From positions 1,957,351-2,021,350 of the forward strand of contig NZ_HG315671.1 in the NCBI RefSeq assembly GCF_000723205.1: DNA of 64,000 nt. Reading direction: 5' to 3'. Shown piece by piece: positions 45,554 to 54,012 of the stretch. Under the pieces are notes generated by a model. The model made no database searches. It saw only the letters and a list, made by a program, of their open reading frames with translations, and had not been told where the DNA came from. The DNA is from Formosa agariphila KMM 3901 (GTDB lineage: Bacteria; Bacteroidota; Bacteroidia; Flavobacteriales; Flavobacteriaceae). A program made the position numbers and the translations under genes. Numbering within the stretch: position 1 is the stretch's first letter; the number at the start of each line of letters is the position of its first letter.

Positions 45554-47017
45554 ATGGATATCACCCTAAAAGGAGACAAAAAAATTGATGACATTCCGTC
45601 GTTAAAAACGAAAGCACTTCGAATTAATCTAAACGAAAACATTTACGGTACATTTGCCGAGATTGGTGCAGGACAGGAAACAGTTCGTCATTTTTTTAGG
45701 GCCGGTGGGGCTTCAGGAACTATAGCAAAAGCGATGTCTGCTTACGACAAATCGTTTAGTGATGCCGTTTATGGGGTTGAAAAAGATGGTAGATATGTAA
45801 CCGAAGCACGTTTATTAAAAATGCTTAAGTACGAGATTAGCTTAATTGAAGAGCGTATTACTCGTGATAAGCACCCTAATAAAATGTTCTTTTCTTTTGC
45901 AAATACTGTAACAACTATAGATTTTGCAAAGCAATTTAAAGGTCACGGATGGGTTGGATTACGCTATCAAGTAGAACCCGATCAAGATTATAATGAAATT
46001 ACACTCCATTTAAGATTTAAAGAAACCGATGCAAGATTACAGCAAGAAACACTTGGAGTACTAGGTACCAATCTTATTTATGGTGCATTTTATAAGTATA
46101 ACGAGCCTAAAAAATTATTACGTTATTTATACGACCACTTAGATAAAGACCAAATTGAAATTGATACAATAAATTTCTCTGGACCAATCTTCGAAAATGT
46201 AGACAACAGATTAATGAGTTTACAGTTGGTTAAAAATGGAATGACCGATGCGGTAATGTTTGATCCAGACGGAAACAACGTGTTACCTGCTCGTGTGTTA
46301 TACAAGAAAAACATTTTAGCTTTACGCGGAAGTTATAGACCGGTTACTAAGGTAAATATGGACATGTTCCATAAATCTTACGACATGTTTATAAAGGAAA
46401 ATAAAGTCGATGAAAATAACACAAAAGTAATCTTCGAAATTACCTTGTCTAACTTACGTGCCCAAGGTGAAATTGATGAACAAGATTTCTTAGATCGTGC
46501 CAAGCTACTGTGTTCTCTAGGACAAACAGTATTGATATCTAATTTCCAGGAATATTATAAACTAGTTGAATATTTCTCTCAATATACTAAGAACCGTATG
46601 GGATTAGCTATGGGGGTAAATAATTTAGTAGATATCTTCGATGAGAAATACTACCGTCATTTAAGTGGTGGAATTTTAGAAGCCTTCGGAAAATTATTCT
46701 TTAAAGATCTTCGTGTGTATTTATACCCAATGACTAATGAAAACGGACTTTTAATGGATAGTGAAAACTTAAAAGTTCACCCACGAATGAAAGAACTTTA
46801 CAAATTCTTTAAATACAACGGAAAAGTAGTAGACATTACAGATTACGATCAAACAATTTTGTCTGTATTCTCTAGAGAAGTGCTTAGAATGATTGCTAAT
46901 AACGAACCTGGATGGGAAACCATGCTACCAGAAGGTGTCTCTAACTTAATTAAGCAAAAATGCTTATTCAGTTGTGTATCTGATCAAAGTGTAGAAGAAC
47001 CTAAAAAAATAAATTAA
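45554..47017 (+). CDS. Conserved 487-aa cytoplasmic protein of unknown function
   Basis: The protein is 487 aa, soluble, without signal or membrane segments. Homologues in Bacteroidota and cyanobacteria carry misleading labels such as nicotinate-nucleotide adenylyltransferase or TonB-dependent receptor; neither fits (no HxGH motif, no barrel). Well-conserved-looking stretches include GAGQETVRHFFRAGGASGTIAKAMSA near 38 and the Glu/Arg-rich YGVEKDGRYVTEARL. It has its own promoter and terminator and sits alone. Function unknown. Confidence 0.82.
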   Translation: MDITLKGDKKIDDIPSLKTKALRINLNENIYGTFAEIGAGQETVRHFFRAGGASGTIAKAMSAYDKSFSDAVYGVEKDGRYVTEARLLKMLKYEISLIEERITRDKHPNKMFFSFANTVTTIDFAKQFKGHGWVGLRYQVEPDQDYNEITLHLRFKETDARLQQETLGVLGTNLIYGAFYKYNEPKKLLRYLYDHLDKDQIEIDTINFSGPIFENVDNRLMSLQLVKNGMTDAVMFDPDGNNVLPARVLYKKNILALRGSYRPVTKVNMDMFHKSYDMFIKENKVDENNTKVIFEITLSNLRAQGEIDEQDFLDRAKLLCSLGQTVLISNFQEYYKLVEYFSQYTKNRMGLAMGVNNLVDIFDEKYYRHLSGGILEAFGKLFFKDLRVYLYPMTNENGLLMDSENLKVHPRMKELYKFFKYNGKVVDITDYDQTILSVFSREVLRMIANNEPGWETMLPEGVSNLIKQKCLFSCVSDQSVEEPKKIN

Positions 47018-47032
47018 TCTATTTTAAATATA

Positions 47033-47069
47033 AAAAGCGACCATATTTTATCTAAATATGGTCGCTTTT
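47033..47069 (+). terminator. Terminator after 487-aa gene
   Basis: A 15-bp stem (AAAAGCGACCATATT with AATATGGTCGCTTTT) with a short loop. The minus-strand BLUF gene ends about 60 bp downstream. Confidence 0.85.
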
Positions 47070-47126
47070 CATTTTAACAAACTAAATAAAAAGAATCAGA
47101 TAGATTCAGTGTGTAGATGTATTACC

Positions 47127-47561
47127 TTAAACATTTTCAAGTTCTTGTTTAGATCCCGATTCTAATACTCTACGCACATGTCCCCAAAAACTCATTAAAG
47201 ATCCAGAAGATTTTTCTGAAAAAGCAGATAACAATAATAGATTATCTACAAATTGAGTAGCAAATTGGTCATTAGGCTTATAATACGCCATATCCCATTT
47301 TTTAAAATATCTTTTATCTACATGATTTTCCCACAACAGATGAATAGAATGGTGGCGGTCATCGGTTTTAATTTTTTCAAATATTTCTAAAACATCTTTC
47401 TTTTCGCCTTCTAAAATTTGAACAAAACTATTATTGTGGTATATAAGACAACCTGAAATGGATTTTTTAGCATTCACAGAAACAGCTGTTTCTAATATAT
47501 TATCTAAATGCTCCAGAGATAAACCTGGTTGCGATTTAGAGTAGTAATTTAATTGATACAT
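47127..47561 (-). CDS. BLUF domain blue-light sensor
   Basis: The protein is 144 aa. The BLUF flavin-binding domain (about 1-95) has the key Tyr in LNYYS (Tyr6), Asn30 (SVNAK) and Gln48 in SFVQILEG, which form the photoactive network, and DRHHSIHLLWE near 70. The remaining ~50 residues are a short C-terminal helical tail with no effector domain, so it is a stand-alone sensor that acts through partner proteins. Flanked by terminator and intergenic region with a palindrome. Confidence 0.9.
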   Translation of the reverse strand: MYQLNYYSKSQPGLSLEHLDNILETAVSVNAKKSISGCLIYHNNSFVQILEGEKKDVLEIFEKIKTDDRHHSIHLLWENHVDKRYFKKWDMAYYKPNDQFATQFVDNLLLLSAFSEKSSGSLMSFWGHVRRVLESGSKQELENV

Positions 47562-47700
47562 AGAACTAATTTAATATAACTTCAAAAAATATAACTTAAA
47601 GATTTCTCGACCTTATCAAAGTATCATTTTAAGTCTAAAGCACAAAACAATTATAGAAGTTATTTCTTTTAAATTACAAAACGTATTACTGCTGTAAGTT

Positions 47701-47722
47701 TGTCATGAAGGATTTCATGACA
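47701..47722. promoter_or_regulatory. 22-bp palindrome, possible operator
   Basis: TGTCATGAA-GGAT-TTCATGACA is a perfect inverted repeat with 9-bp arms and a 4-bp centre. It lies 140 bp upstream of the BLUF gene and 178 bp upstream of the TlpA-like gene. The symmetry suggests a dimeric regulator. A Crp/Fnr-family site is possible. Confidence 0.45.
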
Positions 47723-47814
47723 TCTTAATCGATTTCAAAACATGAATAATCCATTATTACAATTCGCGTATCCATTATGTCTAGACCTATTAATTTTCAA
47801 TATATTTAAATATT

Positions 47815-47856
47815 CAAGAAGGTTAAAAAAAATAAATCTAATTTTAAACCTTCTTT
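47815..47856. other. Stem-loop upstream of the TlpA-like gene
   Basis: AAGAAGGTT...AACCTTCTT, 9-bp stem with a long A/T-rich loop. It is not followed by a T-run on the plus strand. It may be a weak terminator or leader structure; uncertain. Confidence 0.3.
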
Positions 47857-47899
47857 ATATTTAATAGTCTAATTCTTCAAAAGTCGCAATAGAGCATTT

Positions 47900-48427
47900 A
47901 TGACACTACCAAAGAGATTTTTAATGATACTGATTTGCATGGCTCCGATAATCATTGGATGTGTAGATAAAAAGAAAGAACCACAAACTCCCCAACAACT
48001 ATCGGTAAACGATACTATCCCTGTTTATAATTTTGAAGCATTTGAACCACTACTCTATACCGAAAGTGATAAAATTCATATTGTAAATTTTTGGGCCATG
48101 TGGTGTGCTCCTTGTGTTAAAGAGCTTCCAATTATTCAAGAGTTTGCAAAAAACAATCCTGATGTAGATGTTGTTTTAGTCAGTCTTGATTTTCCAAAAG
48201 ATATGGAAACTAAAATTAAACCTTTTATAAAAGATAAAGGCATACACTCTAAAGTTGTATTGTTAGACGACCCCGACTCTAACACTTGGATCGACAAGAT
48301 TAACCCCGATTGGTCAGGCTCGATTCCTTTTACAATAATATTTAATAATGCAAAGCGTTCGTTTCATGAGCGCGAGTTTAAAAACCTTAAAGATTTAGAA
48401 ACTGAAGTATATAACACCTTTAATTAA
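47900..48427 (+). CDS. TlpA-family thioredoxin lipoprotein
   Basis: The protein is 175 aa, lipoprotein signal (IIGC, Cys21). The thioredoxin motif is WCAPC (68-72) in FWAMWCAPCVKELP. The cis-Pro segment is SGSIPFTIIFN near 145. The domain layout matches TlpA/ResA-type periplasmic disulfide reductases. It is followed after 5 bp by another thioredoxin-fold lipoprotein, so the two form an operon. Confidence 0.92.
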   Translation: MTLPKRFLMILICMAPIIIGCVDKKKEPQTPQQLSVNDTIPVYNFEAFEPLLYTESDKIHIVNFWAMWCAPCVKELPIIQEFAKNNPDVDVVLVSLDFPKDMETKIKPFIKDKGIHSKVVLLDDPDSNTWIDKINPDWSGSIPFTIIFNNAKRSFHEREFKNLKDLETEVYNTFN

Positions 48428-48432
48428 TTAAA

Positions 48433-49191
48433 ATGAAAAAAATAAATATCGTTTTAGCAGCTATGGTTTTAATAGCTGGAACATTAACATCTTGTAAAAA
48501 CAAATCTGAAACTCCTGAAGAAGCAAACTTAACAGAACACCATTCTGAAAAGCCTGATCATCCAAGACCAGAGCATCCTCCATTAGGTAAAGGTGATAGA
48601 AAAGGGCCTCCTCCTGGTGGTGGTCATGATCCTGTACAATCTAAAAGTTTAGAAGAAATAGGTGGTTACAAAATTGGAGATGTTGCTACAGACTTCAAAC
48701 TTAAAAATGTGGATGGTAACATGTTCTCTTTATCTGATATTAAAGATGCTAAAGGTTATATTGTTGTATTTACATGCAATGAATGTCCGTTTTCTAAAAT
48801 GTACGAAGATCGTCTAATAGACTTACACAATACCTATGCTCCAAAAGGATATTCGGTTGTAGCCATTAATCCAAATTATACAGAAAGTAATCCTAAAGAA
48901 AACTTTGAAGCCATTAAAACACGTGCAGAAGAGAAAGCATTTCCTTTTGTGTATTTAGCAGATGAAGGTCAGAAGATTTTTCCTCAGTATGGAGCGGTAA
49001 GAACGCCTCATGTGTTTTTACTTGATCAAGACAAAAAAGTACAATATATTGGTACAATTGATGATAATGCCAAATCTGCTGAAGACGTTAAAATCAAGTA
49101 TGTTGAAGATGCTATTGCTGCGTTAGAAAATGGTACAAAACCAAACCCTAACTTTACCAAGGCTATTGGTTGTCCTGTAAAAAAGATGTAG
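48433..49191 (+). CDS. Thioredoxin-fold lipoprotein with His/Pro-rich linker
   Basis: The protein is 252 aa, lipoprotein (LTSC, Cys21). A His/Pro/Gly-rich segment (about 35-66, with many His) separates it from a redoxin/AhpC-like domain (about 80-235). The active-site pair is CNEC (115-118) in VVFTCNECPFSKMY. The cis-Pro segment is RTPHVFLLD near 195. The His-rich linker might bind metal ions such as copper or zinc; this is inference. It is second in the operon with the TlpA-like gene. Confidence 0.88.
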   Translation: MKKINIVLAAMVLIAGTLTSCKNKSETPEEANLTEHHSEKPDHPRPEHPPLGKGDRKGPPPGGGHDPVQSKSLEEIGGYKIGDVATDFKLKNVDGNMFSLSDIKDAKGYIVVFTCNECPFSKMYEDRLIDLHNTYAPKGYSVVAINPNYTESNPKENFEAIKTRAEEKAFPFVYLADEGQKIFPQYGAVRTPHVFLLDQDKKVQYIGTIDDNAKSAEDVKIKYVEDAIAALENGTKPNPNFTKAIGCPVKKM

Positions 49192-49215
49192 ATATATCAC
49201 TTTAAGTATAAAATC

Positions 49216-49253
49216 AAAATAGCGGTTAAGTTGTAATACTTAACCGCTATTTT
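49216..49253. terminator. Bidirectional terminator after the thioredoxin operon
   Basis: A 15-bp stem (AAAATAGCGGTTAAG / CTTAACCGCTATTTT) with an 8-base loop, between convergent units. Confidence 0.9.
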
Positions 49254-49319
49254 AGTTTTTAAATTTAGAATAAATGGAAATAATTATAGTAAAACAGTAG
49301 CTCTAAATTCTATCTTAAC

Positions 49320-50480
49320 CTAAGCGACCTTCTCTTTATGTCTATTAATTTTCAGCTTCAATAATATAAACGATAAGCCTGCAAAAATCGCAGCTAGAAT
49401 CATCATGGCTTTTATTTGTGGCATTAAATCTGAAAGATTCGCATGGTATAACATCAATTTTCTTAAACCTTCTAAAAAGTGTGTAAGCGGAATCGTATTT
49501 GCAAATGCCACCACATACTCTGGCATCTGACTCAGCGGCCAAGTAAATCCGCTTACCACAAAACTAGGCGTGGCAATAACCATTAAAACTTCGGTGGCTT
49601 TTAACTGACTAGGAATAGCAACACTAAACAATACACCTAAGAAACTTACCGAAACGACCAAGGCTGTTATTAGAGCTACAGCTGCTACTGGATTAATATC
49701 GAATGGTATTCGGAATAGCGTAAACATACCGCGAATCAATGCTAAAATAACAATGCCCATAATCCAAAACGGAATGGTTTTTAAAAACATGGCATTCACT
49801 ACATTCTTAGCCTTTGGCATAAACTCGGTGAAAAAGGTATGTTCTTCAAATTCTCGAGCAAAGCTTAAGGCTAAAGCTAGCATAAAAACTTGTTGCACAA
49901 TAACACCTATCATTCCAGGCCATAAAAACTCCATATAATTGGCAGAAGCATTAAAGAATTTCACATAACTCACGCCAAAAGACTCGTATTGAGTACTAGC
50001 TGTAATAGCTGGCACGCCCTGTTTTTTTAAACCTTCTATTTCTATCCCTGCATTGAGTGTTCCTAACACCACTTGAATGGCTTTAGAGGCATAATTTGCT
50101 GTAAGAATATTGGCTGTATTAACTTCAACCTGTACTTCTGGATGGCGTTTTTGAATGATATCGGCTTCAAAACGTTCAGGAATCGTAAGGATCGTACTGT
50201 ATTCTGTATCGATAACTAATTGCCTAATATTGTTCTGATTGTGTACTACATTTGGCACCACCACTTCATTGTCGTCCAACATATCAATTAGATTATGACT
50301 CATAGGTGTATTATCTAAATCGATTACCAAAATGGGTAAATTATCGACTTTACCTTTTTTATAAACGGCACCAAATAGTAAACCGTAAGCTAAAGGCGCT
50401 CCTATAAATATGGCCATAATTACCGAGTTGCTCGAAAACAAACGGAATTCTCTTTTAAGTAATGAAATCCAATTTTTCAT
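49320..50480 (-). CDS. ABC-2 type transporter permease (YbhR/YhhJ-like)
   Basis: The protein is 386 aa. One N-terminal membrane helix (about 21-40), a large periplasmic domain (about 45-180) with VLVIDLDNTPMSHNLIDML-like segment, then about five helices (200-375), including MLVIATPSFVVSGFTWPLSQMP as in the ABC-2 family. The gene is 9 bp downstream of an HlyD-like gene and last of the cassette. It lacks an ATPase domain, and no ATPase gene is in the cassette. Confidence 0.9.
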   Translation of the reverse strand: MKNWISLLKREFRLFSSNSVIMAIFIGAPLAYGLLFGAVYKKGKVDNLPILVIDLDNTPMSHNLIDMLDDNEVVVPNVVHNQNNIRQLVIDTEYSTILTIPERFEADIIQKRHPEVQVEVNTANILTANYASKAIQVVLGTLNAGIEIEGLKKQGVPAITASTQYESFGVSYVKFFNASANYMEFLWPGMIGVIVQQVFMLALALSFAREFEEHTFFTEFMPKAKNVVNAMFLKTIPFWIMGIVILALIRGMFTLFRIPFDINPVAAVALITALVVSVSFLGVLFSVAIPSQLKATEVLMVIATPSFVVSGFTWPLSQMPEYVVAFANTIPLTHFLEGLRKLMLYHANLSDLMPQIKAMMILAAIFAGLSFILLKLKINRHKEKVA

Positions 50481-50489
50481 ATCAATTAT

Positions 50490-51443
50490 TTACGGTAAGA
50501 TCACTGTAATGTTCGCGTACAAATCGTTAGCCGATGTGCCTTCAGGAACAATTTTAAGTTCGTAAGTGGCTTCACCTAATTCGTAATCCGGAAATGCTGA
50601 AGTGATGTCGGCATAGTGTGTTAATTGTTTTATAGACACTAATTTCCCTTGATACGATGTGTCTGTAAATGGGGAATCAACCGTATACGTCTCTCCTATT
50701 TTGTAATTATTAATTTTACTTTCTGGAACTGTAAACCTAAAGAATGTGCTATTTAACTGATACCCTGTAAAAATCCCGTATCCAGGCAACGCTAACTCTC
50801 CATCTTTAAGCGCAATGGTTTCTATAGTCATGTTTTGAGGTGCAACAATATAGCGCTCCTTGTAGGCGACATTAGCTTCTTGCAAAGCCCCTTGCGCGCG
50901 CTCGTAAGTTCCGAGAGCCATTTTTATTTTTTCATTTCTCACTCCTTTTTTTACTTCATCATACTTAGCTTTTACACCAACATACTGTGCTTTGGCTCCT
51001 TGATATTTCATATAAATCTCGTCATGACTTTGATCAGACACCAAACTGTCTTGATGCATGGCATTAACACGATTATACGATTTTTCGGCAAATTCGTATT
51101 GCTCGGTTACCGCATCTAGTTTCGCACTAATTTGCGCCAATTGGTCTGAAGACGCACCATTTAAAGCCAAATCGTACTGGGCTCTAGCGGCATCTACTGC
51201 TCCTTGAGCTTGTTGCATTTTGGCTTCTACTTCAGGAACTTCTAACATGGCTAAAGTATCGCCTTTAATTACTTGCGCTCCCTCTTCGACATAATGTTCT
51301 AAGATTCGACCTGGATATTTACTGACTACAGTTAATGCATTACGTTTTGCTTTTCCTTTTACGCCTTCTAATTTTGTAGACGAATTACAGGCAGTTAATG
51401 AAACAATGGCTAGACCTGCAATAATAATGTTTCTTGTTTTCAT
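50490..51443 (-). CDS. HlyD-family membrane fusion lipoprotein
   Basis: The frame opens at 51461, but the ATG at 51443 gives the lipoprotein signal MKTRNIIIAGLAIVSLTACNSS; I use it (317 aa). Biotinyl-like lipoyl segments flank a coiled-coil hairpin (about 70-200, Gln/Ala/Glu-rich). The GRILEHYVEEGAQVIKGD segment is typical. It connects the ABC permease to a TolC-type channel. The upstream tolC-like gene overlaps or abuts its start, indicating co-translation. Confidence 0.9.
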   Translation of the reverse strand: MKTRNIIIAGLAIVSLTACNSSTKLEGVKGKAKRNALTVVSKYPGRILEHYVEEGAQVIKGDTLAMLEVPEVEAKMQQAQGAVDAARAQYDLALNGASSDQLAQISAKLDAVTEQYEFAEKSYNRVNAMHQDSLVSDQSHDEIYMKYQGAKAQYVGVKAKYDEVKKGVRNEKIKMALGTYERAQGALQEANVAYKERYIVAPQNMTIETIALKDGELALPGYGIFTGYQLNSTFFRFTVPESKINNYKIGETYTVDSPFTDTSYQGKLVSIKQLTHYADITSAFPDYELGEATYELKIVPEGTSANDLYANITVILP

Positions 51444-51447
51444 AAAA

Positions 51448-52869
51448 TTAAAGTTTCTCAATTTGTAAGCTACCTGTAGCTTTTAATAATTCTAATGCGC
51501 TATTTCTTTGGTCGCAAACCGTTTTATAGTACTCTAAAGTAGTGGTTGTGTATTCAGATTGTGCCTCTAAATAATCTGAGACATCGACCAAACCATTTTT
51601 ATATTCTTTATAACTGATTTCTAAAGACTCTTTAGACGACTCCATTTGCTTTGCTTTCAGTTCGGTTTGGGCGGTAAGATTTGCATATTGAGAGACGCAA
51701 TTTCTATAATTCAGTTCTAATAATTCGGTCACCTCTTCTTTACGGTTCTGAGTTTGTTGCATCTCTATTTTTATTTTCTGACGTTCGTCTCGGGTATGAA
51801 ATCCATCGAAAATTTCCCATTTCATACCAACACCAACCATATTTAATGGGTAGCCGCTAATTTCATTAAATCCGAATCCTGCAGCTTGTCCATTAGTCAA
51901 TCCTAAATATTGATGAGAAGCAAAAGCTTGTACTTTAGGAAGGTAACCACTTATTTCAGATTTGTATTTGAATTCGCTAGCAAGAACAGACTCGTCTAAG
52001 GCTAATAATTCCGGGCGGTCTAAAAAGCTTTTGTTAGAAGTTTCACTTTCTAAACGGATTTCAATATCCACTTCAATAGTTTCTAATTCTGCGATCTCTA
52101 CTCCCGTTAACTGATGCAGTTTTAAATACAACAATTCTTTAGCGCCTTCAAATTCTAATATTTTAGACGCAATATTTAATTGAGCAATCTCTATTTTCTG
52201 ATATTCATGTTTGGTAATCAGTCCCAATCCTAATGCTTTGGTAGCCGTTTCGTTTTCTTTTTCTAAACGTTTCGATTGAATATCTAACACGTTTTGGGTC
52301 TGTGCTAAAAGCGCTATTTTGTCGTAAAGCGCCGCAATTTCACTAATTAAATCGGCTTCTTCTTGAGTAAACATGTGTTTTTGTGCCTCAATTTTATGCG
52401 TCATGGCCTTAGACAAATTGCTTGCTTTAAACCCCGTGAATATGGTCCACTTAGCTGTTATTCCAGCAATCCACAAATTCCCATCAAAATCTAAAGTTTG
52501 ATCTATCGCGGGAATAGTCACCGGAAAACCAGGAATAGTAAAAACGGGCAACGCAGGAATACTCGTAGGAAGTGAAATACCAGGAAATTCTAGACTTGCC
52601 GATTGGGTATCGATATTAAATTTCCCTGCAGTATAAGCAAATTTCCCATCGGCTTCTAAGGTTGGTAAAAACGTATTATTGATTTGAGATTTTGTTTTCT
52701 CGCTTTTCTCGATTTCTAGCTGAGCATTTTTTAATCCCGTGTTTTTGTGCATCGCTTTATACACTAGAGCTTGTAAACTCAACGAATCGCTTTCCGTTTG
52801 TGCCAAGCCAAATAATGGCAATACGAGTAAACTCCAAACGACCAAGGCTTGTTTTTTCATTTTTATCAT
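51448..52869 (-). CDS. TolC-family outer-membrane efflux protein
   Basis: The frame opens at 52914 inside the tetR gene, but the ATG at 52869, one base after the tetR stop, gives MIKMKKQALVVWSLLVLPLFGLAQ (a good signal peptide); the ATG at 52860 is an alternative. It is about 473 aa. Two long helical repeats typical of TolC alternate with beta segments. A proline-rich hydrophobic segment near residues 85-110 (PGISLPTSIPALPV) is unusual. Together with HlyD and permease it makes a tripartite exporter. It ends a few bases beyond the HlyD start. Confidence 0.9.
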   Translation of the reverse strand: MIKMKKQALVVWSLLVLPLFGLAQTESDSLSLQALVYKAMHKNTGLKNAQLEIEKSEKTKSQINNTFLPTLEADGKFAYTAGKFNIDTQSASLEFPGISLPTSIPALPVFTIPGFPVTIPAIDQTLDFDGNLWIAGITAKWTIFTGFKASNLSKAMTHKIEAQKHMFTQEEADLISEIAALYDKIALLAQTQNVLDIQSKRLEKENETATKALGLGLITKHEYQKIEIAQLNIASKILEFEGAKELLYLKLHQLTGVEIAELETIEVDIEIRLESETSNKSFLDRPELLALDESVLASEFKYKSEISGYLPKVQAFASHQYLGLTNGQAAGFGFNEISGYPLNMVGVGMKWEIFDGFHTRDERQKIKIEMQQTQNRKEEVTELLELNYRNCVSQYANLTAQTELKAKQMESSKESLEISYKEYKNGLVDVSDYLEAQSEYTTTTLEYYKTVCDQRNSALELLKATGSLQIEKL

Positions 52870-52870
52870 A

Positions 52871-53467
52871 TTATAATTTAATAGCATCCCAACAGGCTTG
52901 TGCATACGCTTCAATTTCTGTGTCGGTAATTGTTAATCGGCCATAATTTGCCATTCTTACTATGGAGGTAATAGGACTGTGAGACAGTGCTATTAATGCG
53001 GCATTAGAAAGATTTTTTATAACCCCATCTTCTTTAGCACGTGTAAATATTTCTTGAATAGGCTCTAACAACTCCTCTGCCTGATTATCTGCTTGAGAAA
53101 TAATATATGGAGAATAGGTAAACTGAGTTACAAATTCTGGCTTACGCGGATCGTTTATGTAAAATTTTAATATCGCTTTCCAGATATTGAAAAAGTCTTC
53201 TTCAAAGGGAATATTACTGTTATGCGTGGCATTTATAAGTGTGTTTATTTCGTTACCAATGTGTAAATAAAGTTCTTTTATAACTTCTTCTTTGTTTTCA
53301 AAATGGTTATAAATACTTCCGGCCGAAACTTGAGCAGATGCAGCAATCCTTTTAATACTTGTATCATGAAAACCATACATAGTAATTTGTCCGAGAGCAG
53401 CATTTAAAATGGCACTATGCTTTGCTGCCTTTTTTAACTTTCTTGATGATGTTACTTCCTTTTGCAT
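52871..53467 (-). CDS. TetR/AcrR-family transcriptional regulator
   Basis: The protein is 198 aa. The DNA-binding helix-turn-helix lies at about 15-60 (GFHDTSIKRIAASAQVSAGSIYNHFENKEEVI). The ligand domain is helical. It is the first gene of the efflux cassette and is probably autoregulated: a perfect 26-bp palindrome lies between its -33 and -7 promoter elements. The inducer is unknown. The ATG starts 4 bp after the -7 element, so the mRNA may be leaderless. Confidence 0.92.
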   Translation of the reverse strand: MQKEVTSSRKLKKAAKHSAILNAALGQITMYGFHDTSIKRIAASAQVSAGSIYNHFENKEEVIKELYLHIGNEINTLINATHNSNIPFEEDFFNIWKAILKFYINDPRKPEFVTQFTYSPYIISQADNQAEELLEPIQEIFTRAKEDGVIKNLSNAALIALSHSPITSIVRMANYGRLTITDTEIEAYAQACWDAIKL

Positions 53468-53471
53468 AATA

Positions 53472-53506
53472 CAAAGTTATGCAATTTGAATGAACGTTCA
53501 TTCAAA
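53472..53506 (-). promoter_or_regulatory. Promoter of the tetR-efflux operon
   Basis: On the minus strand TTTG (53503-53506), 23 bp, then TAACTTTG (53472-53479): both Bacteroidota elements. The ATG at 53467 is only 4 bp further on. Confidence 0.6.
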
Positions 53507-53508
53507 TT
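53483..53508. promoter_or_regulatory. Perfect 26-bp palindrome, TetR operator
   Basis: AATTTGAATGAAC/GTTCATTCAAATT is a perfect inverted repeat. The core TGAATGAACGTTCATTCA resembles operators of TetR/AcrR regulators. It overlaps the -33 element and the spacer before the -7 element of the regulator's own promoter, so bound repressor would block RNA polymerase. Confidence 0.85.
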
Positions 53509-53691
53509 ATATAAAAAATTAAAAAATAATAAGTGGTTAATACTTACCCTACACCTATTTAACATCAAGAGTGTTAATGAATACTCAAATTAAAATATAA
53601 GGCAATGCATAAAATTGTAGTGTAACATTCATTACAAAACAGAAATAATTATAGTTATACTTTTACAAAACAAATTTAAACTCTATATAAG

Positions 53692-53805
53692 ATGAGAGAC
53701 GGAAATAATACTATGATTTACATCATCGCTGGTGTGGTTATTCTTCATTTTGTAATAGGTTTTGCTTGGTTGATTTATAAACTGAATGAGAAAAAAGAAG
53801 AGTAA
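53692..53805 (+). CDS. Small single-pass membrane protein (37 aa)
   Basis: ATG at 53692 to TAA at 53805 gives MRDGNNTMIYIIAGVV... with one hydrophobic helix (about 9-28) and a charged tail (KLNEKKEE). A candidate -7-like TACTTTTA lies upstream. The size and charge pattern are typical of a real small membrane protein; no family was recognised. Stands alone between the tetR promoter and a broken rhodanese gene. Confidence 0.5.
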   Translation: MRDGNNTMIYIIAGVVILHFVIGFAWLIYKLNEKKEE

Positions 53806-54012
53806 TAGCAACATCTTCTAAACTAACGTTTTGAAACTATTAGATTTACATTCAAAATTCTAAATAAGGGGTCGGAACACACAGATAAGCACTTTTAGAG
53901 AAGTTGAAAACAATTAAGCTAAAAGAATAAATGAAACAGTACTAAGCATGGTGAAATTAGATTAAAACCTTACACCTATAAATAAATCACTTACTTTAAA
54001 CACATTATAATC

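Larger units (their letters stand above)
47562..47899. other. Intergenic region between BLUF and TlpA-like genes
   Basis: This is 338 bp, AT-rich. It contains the 22-bp palindrome at 47701-47722 and a stem-loop at 47815-47856. No ORF worth calling was seen. Both genes point away from it, so it holds both promoter regions, but no TAnnTTTG was found next to either start. Confidence 0.6.
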
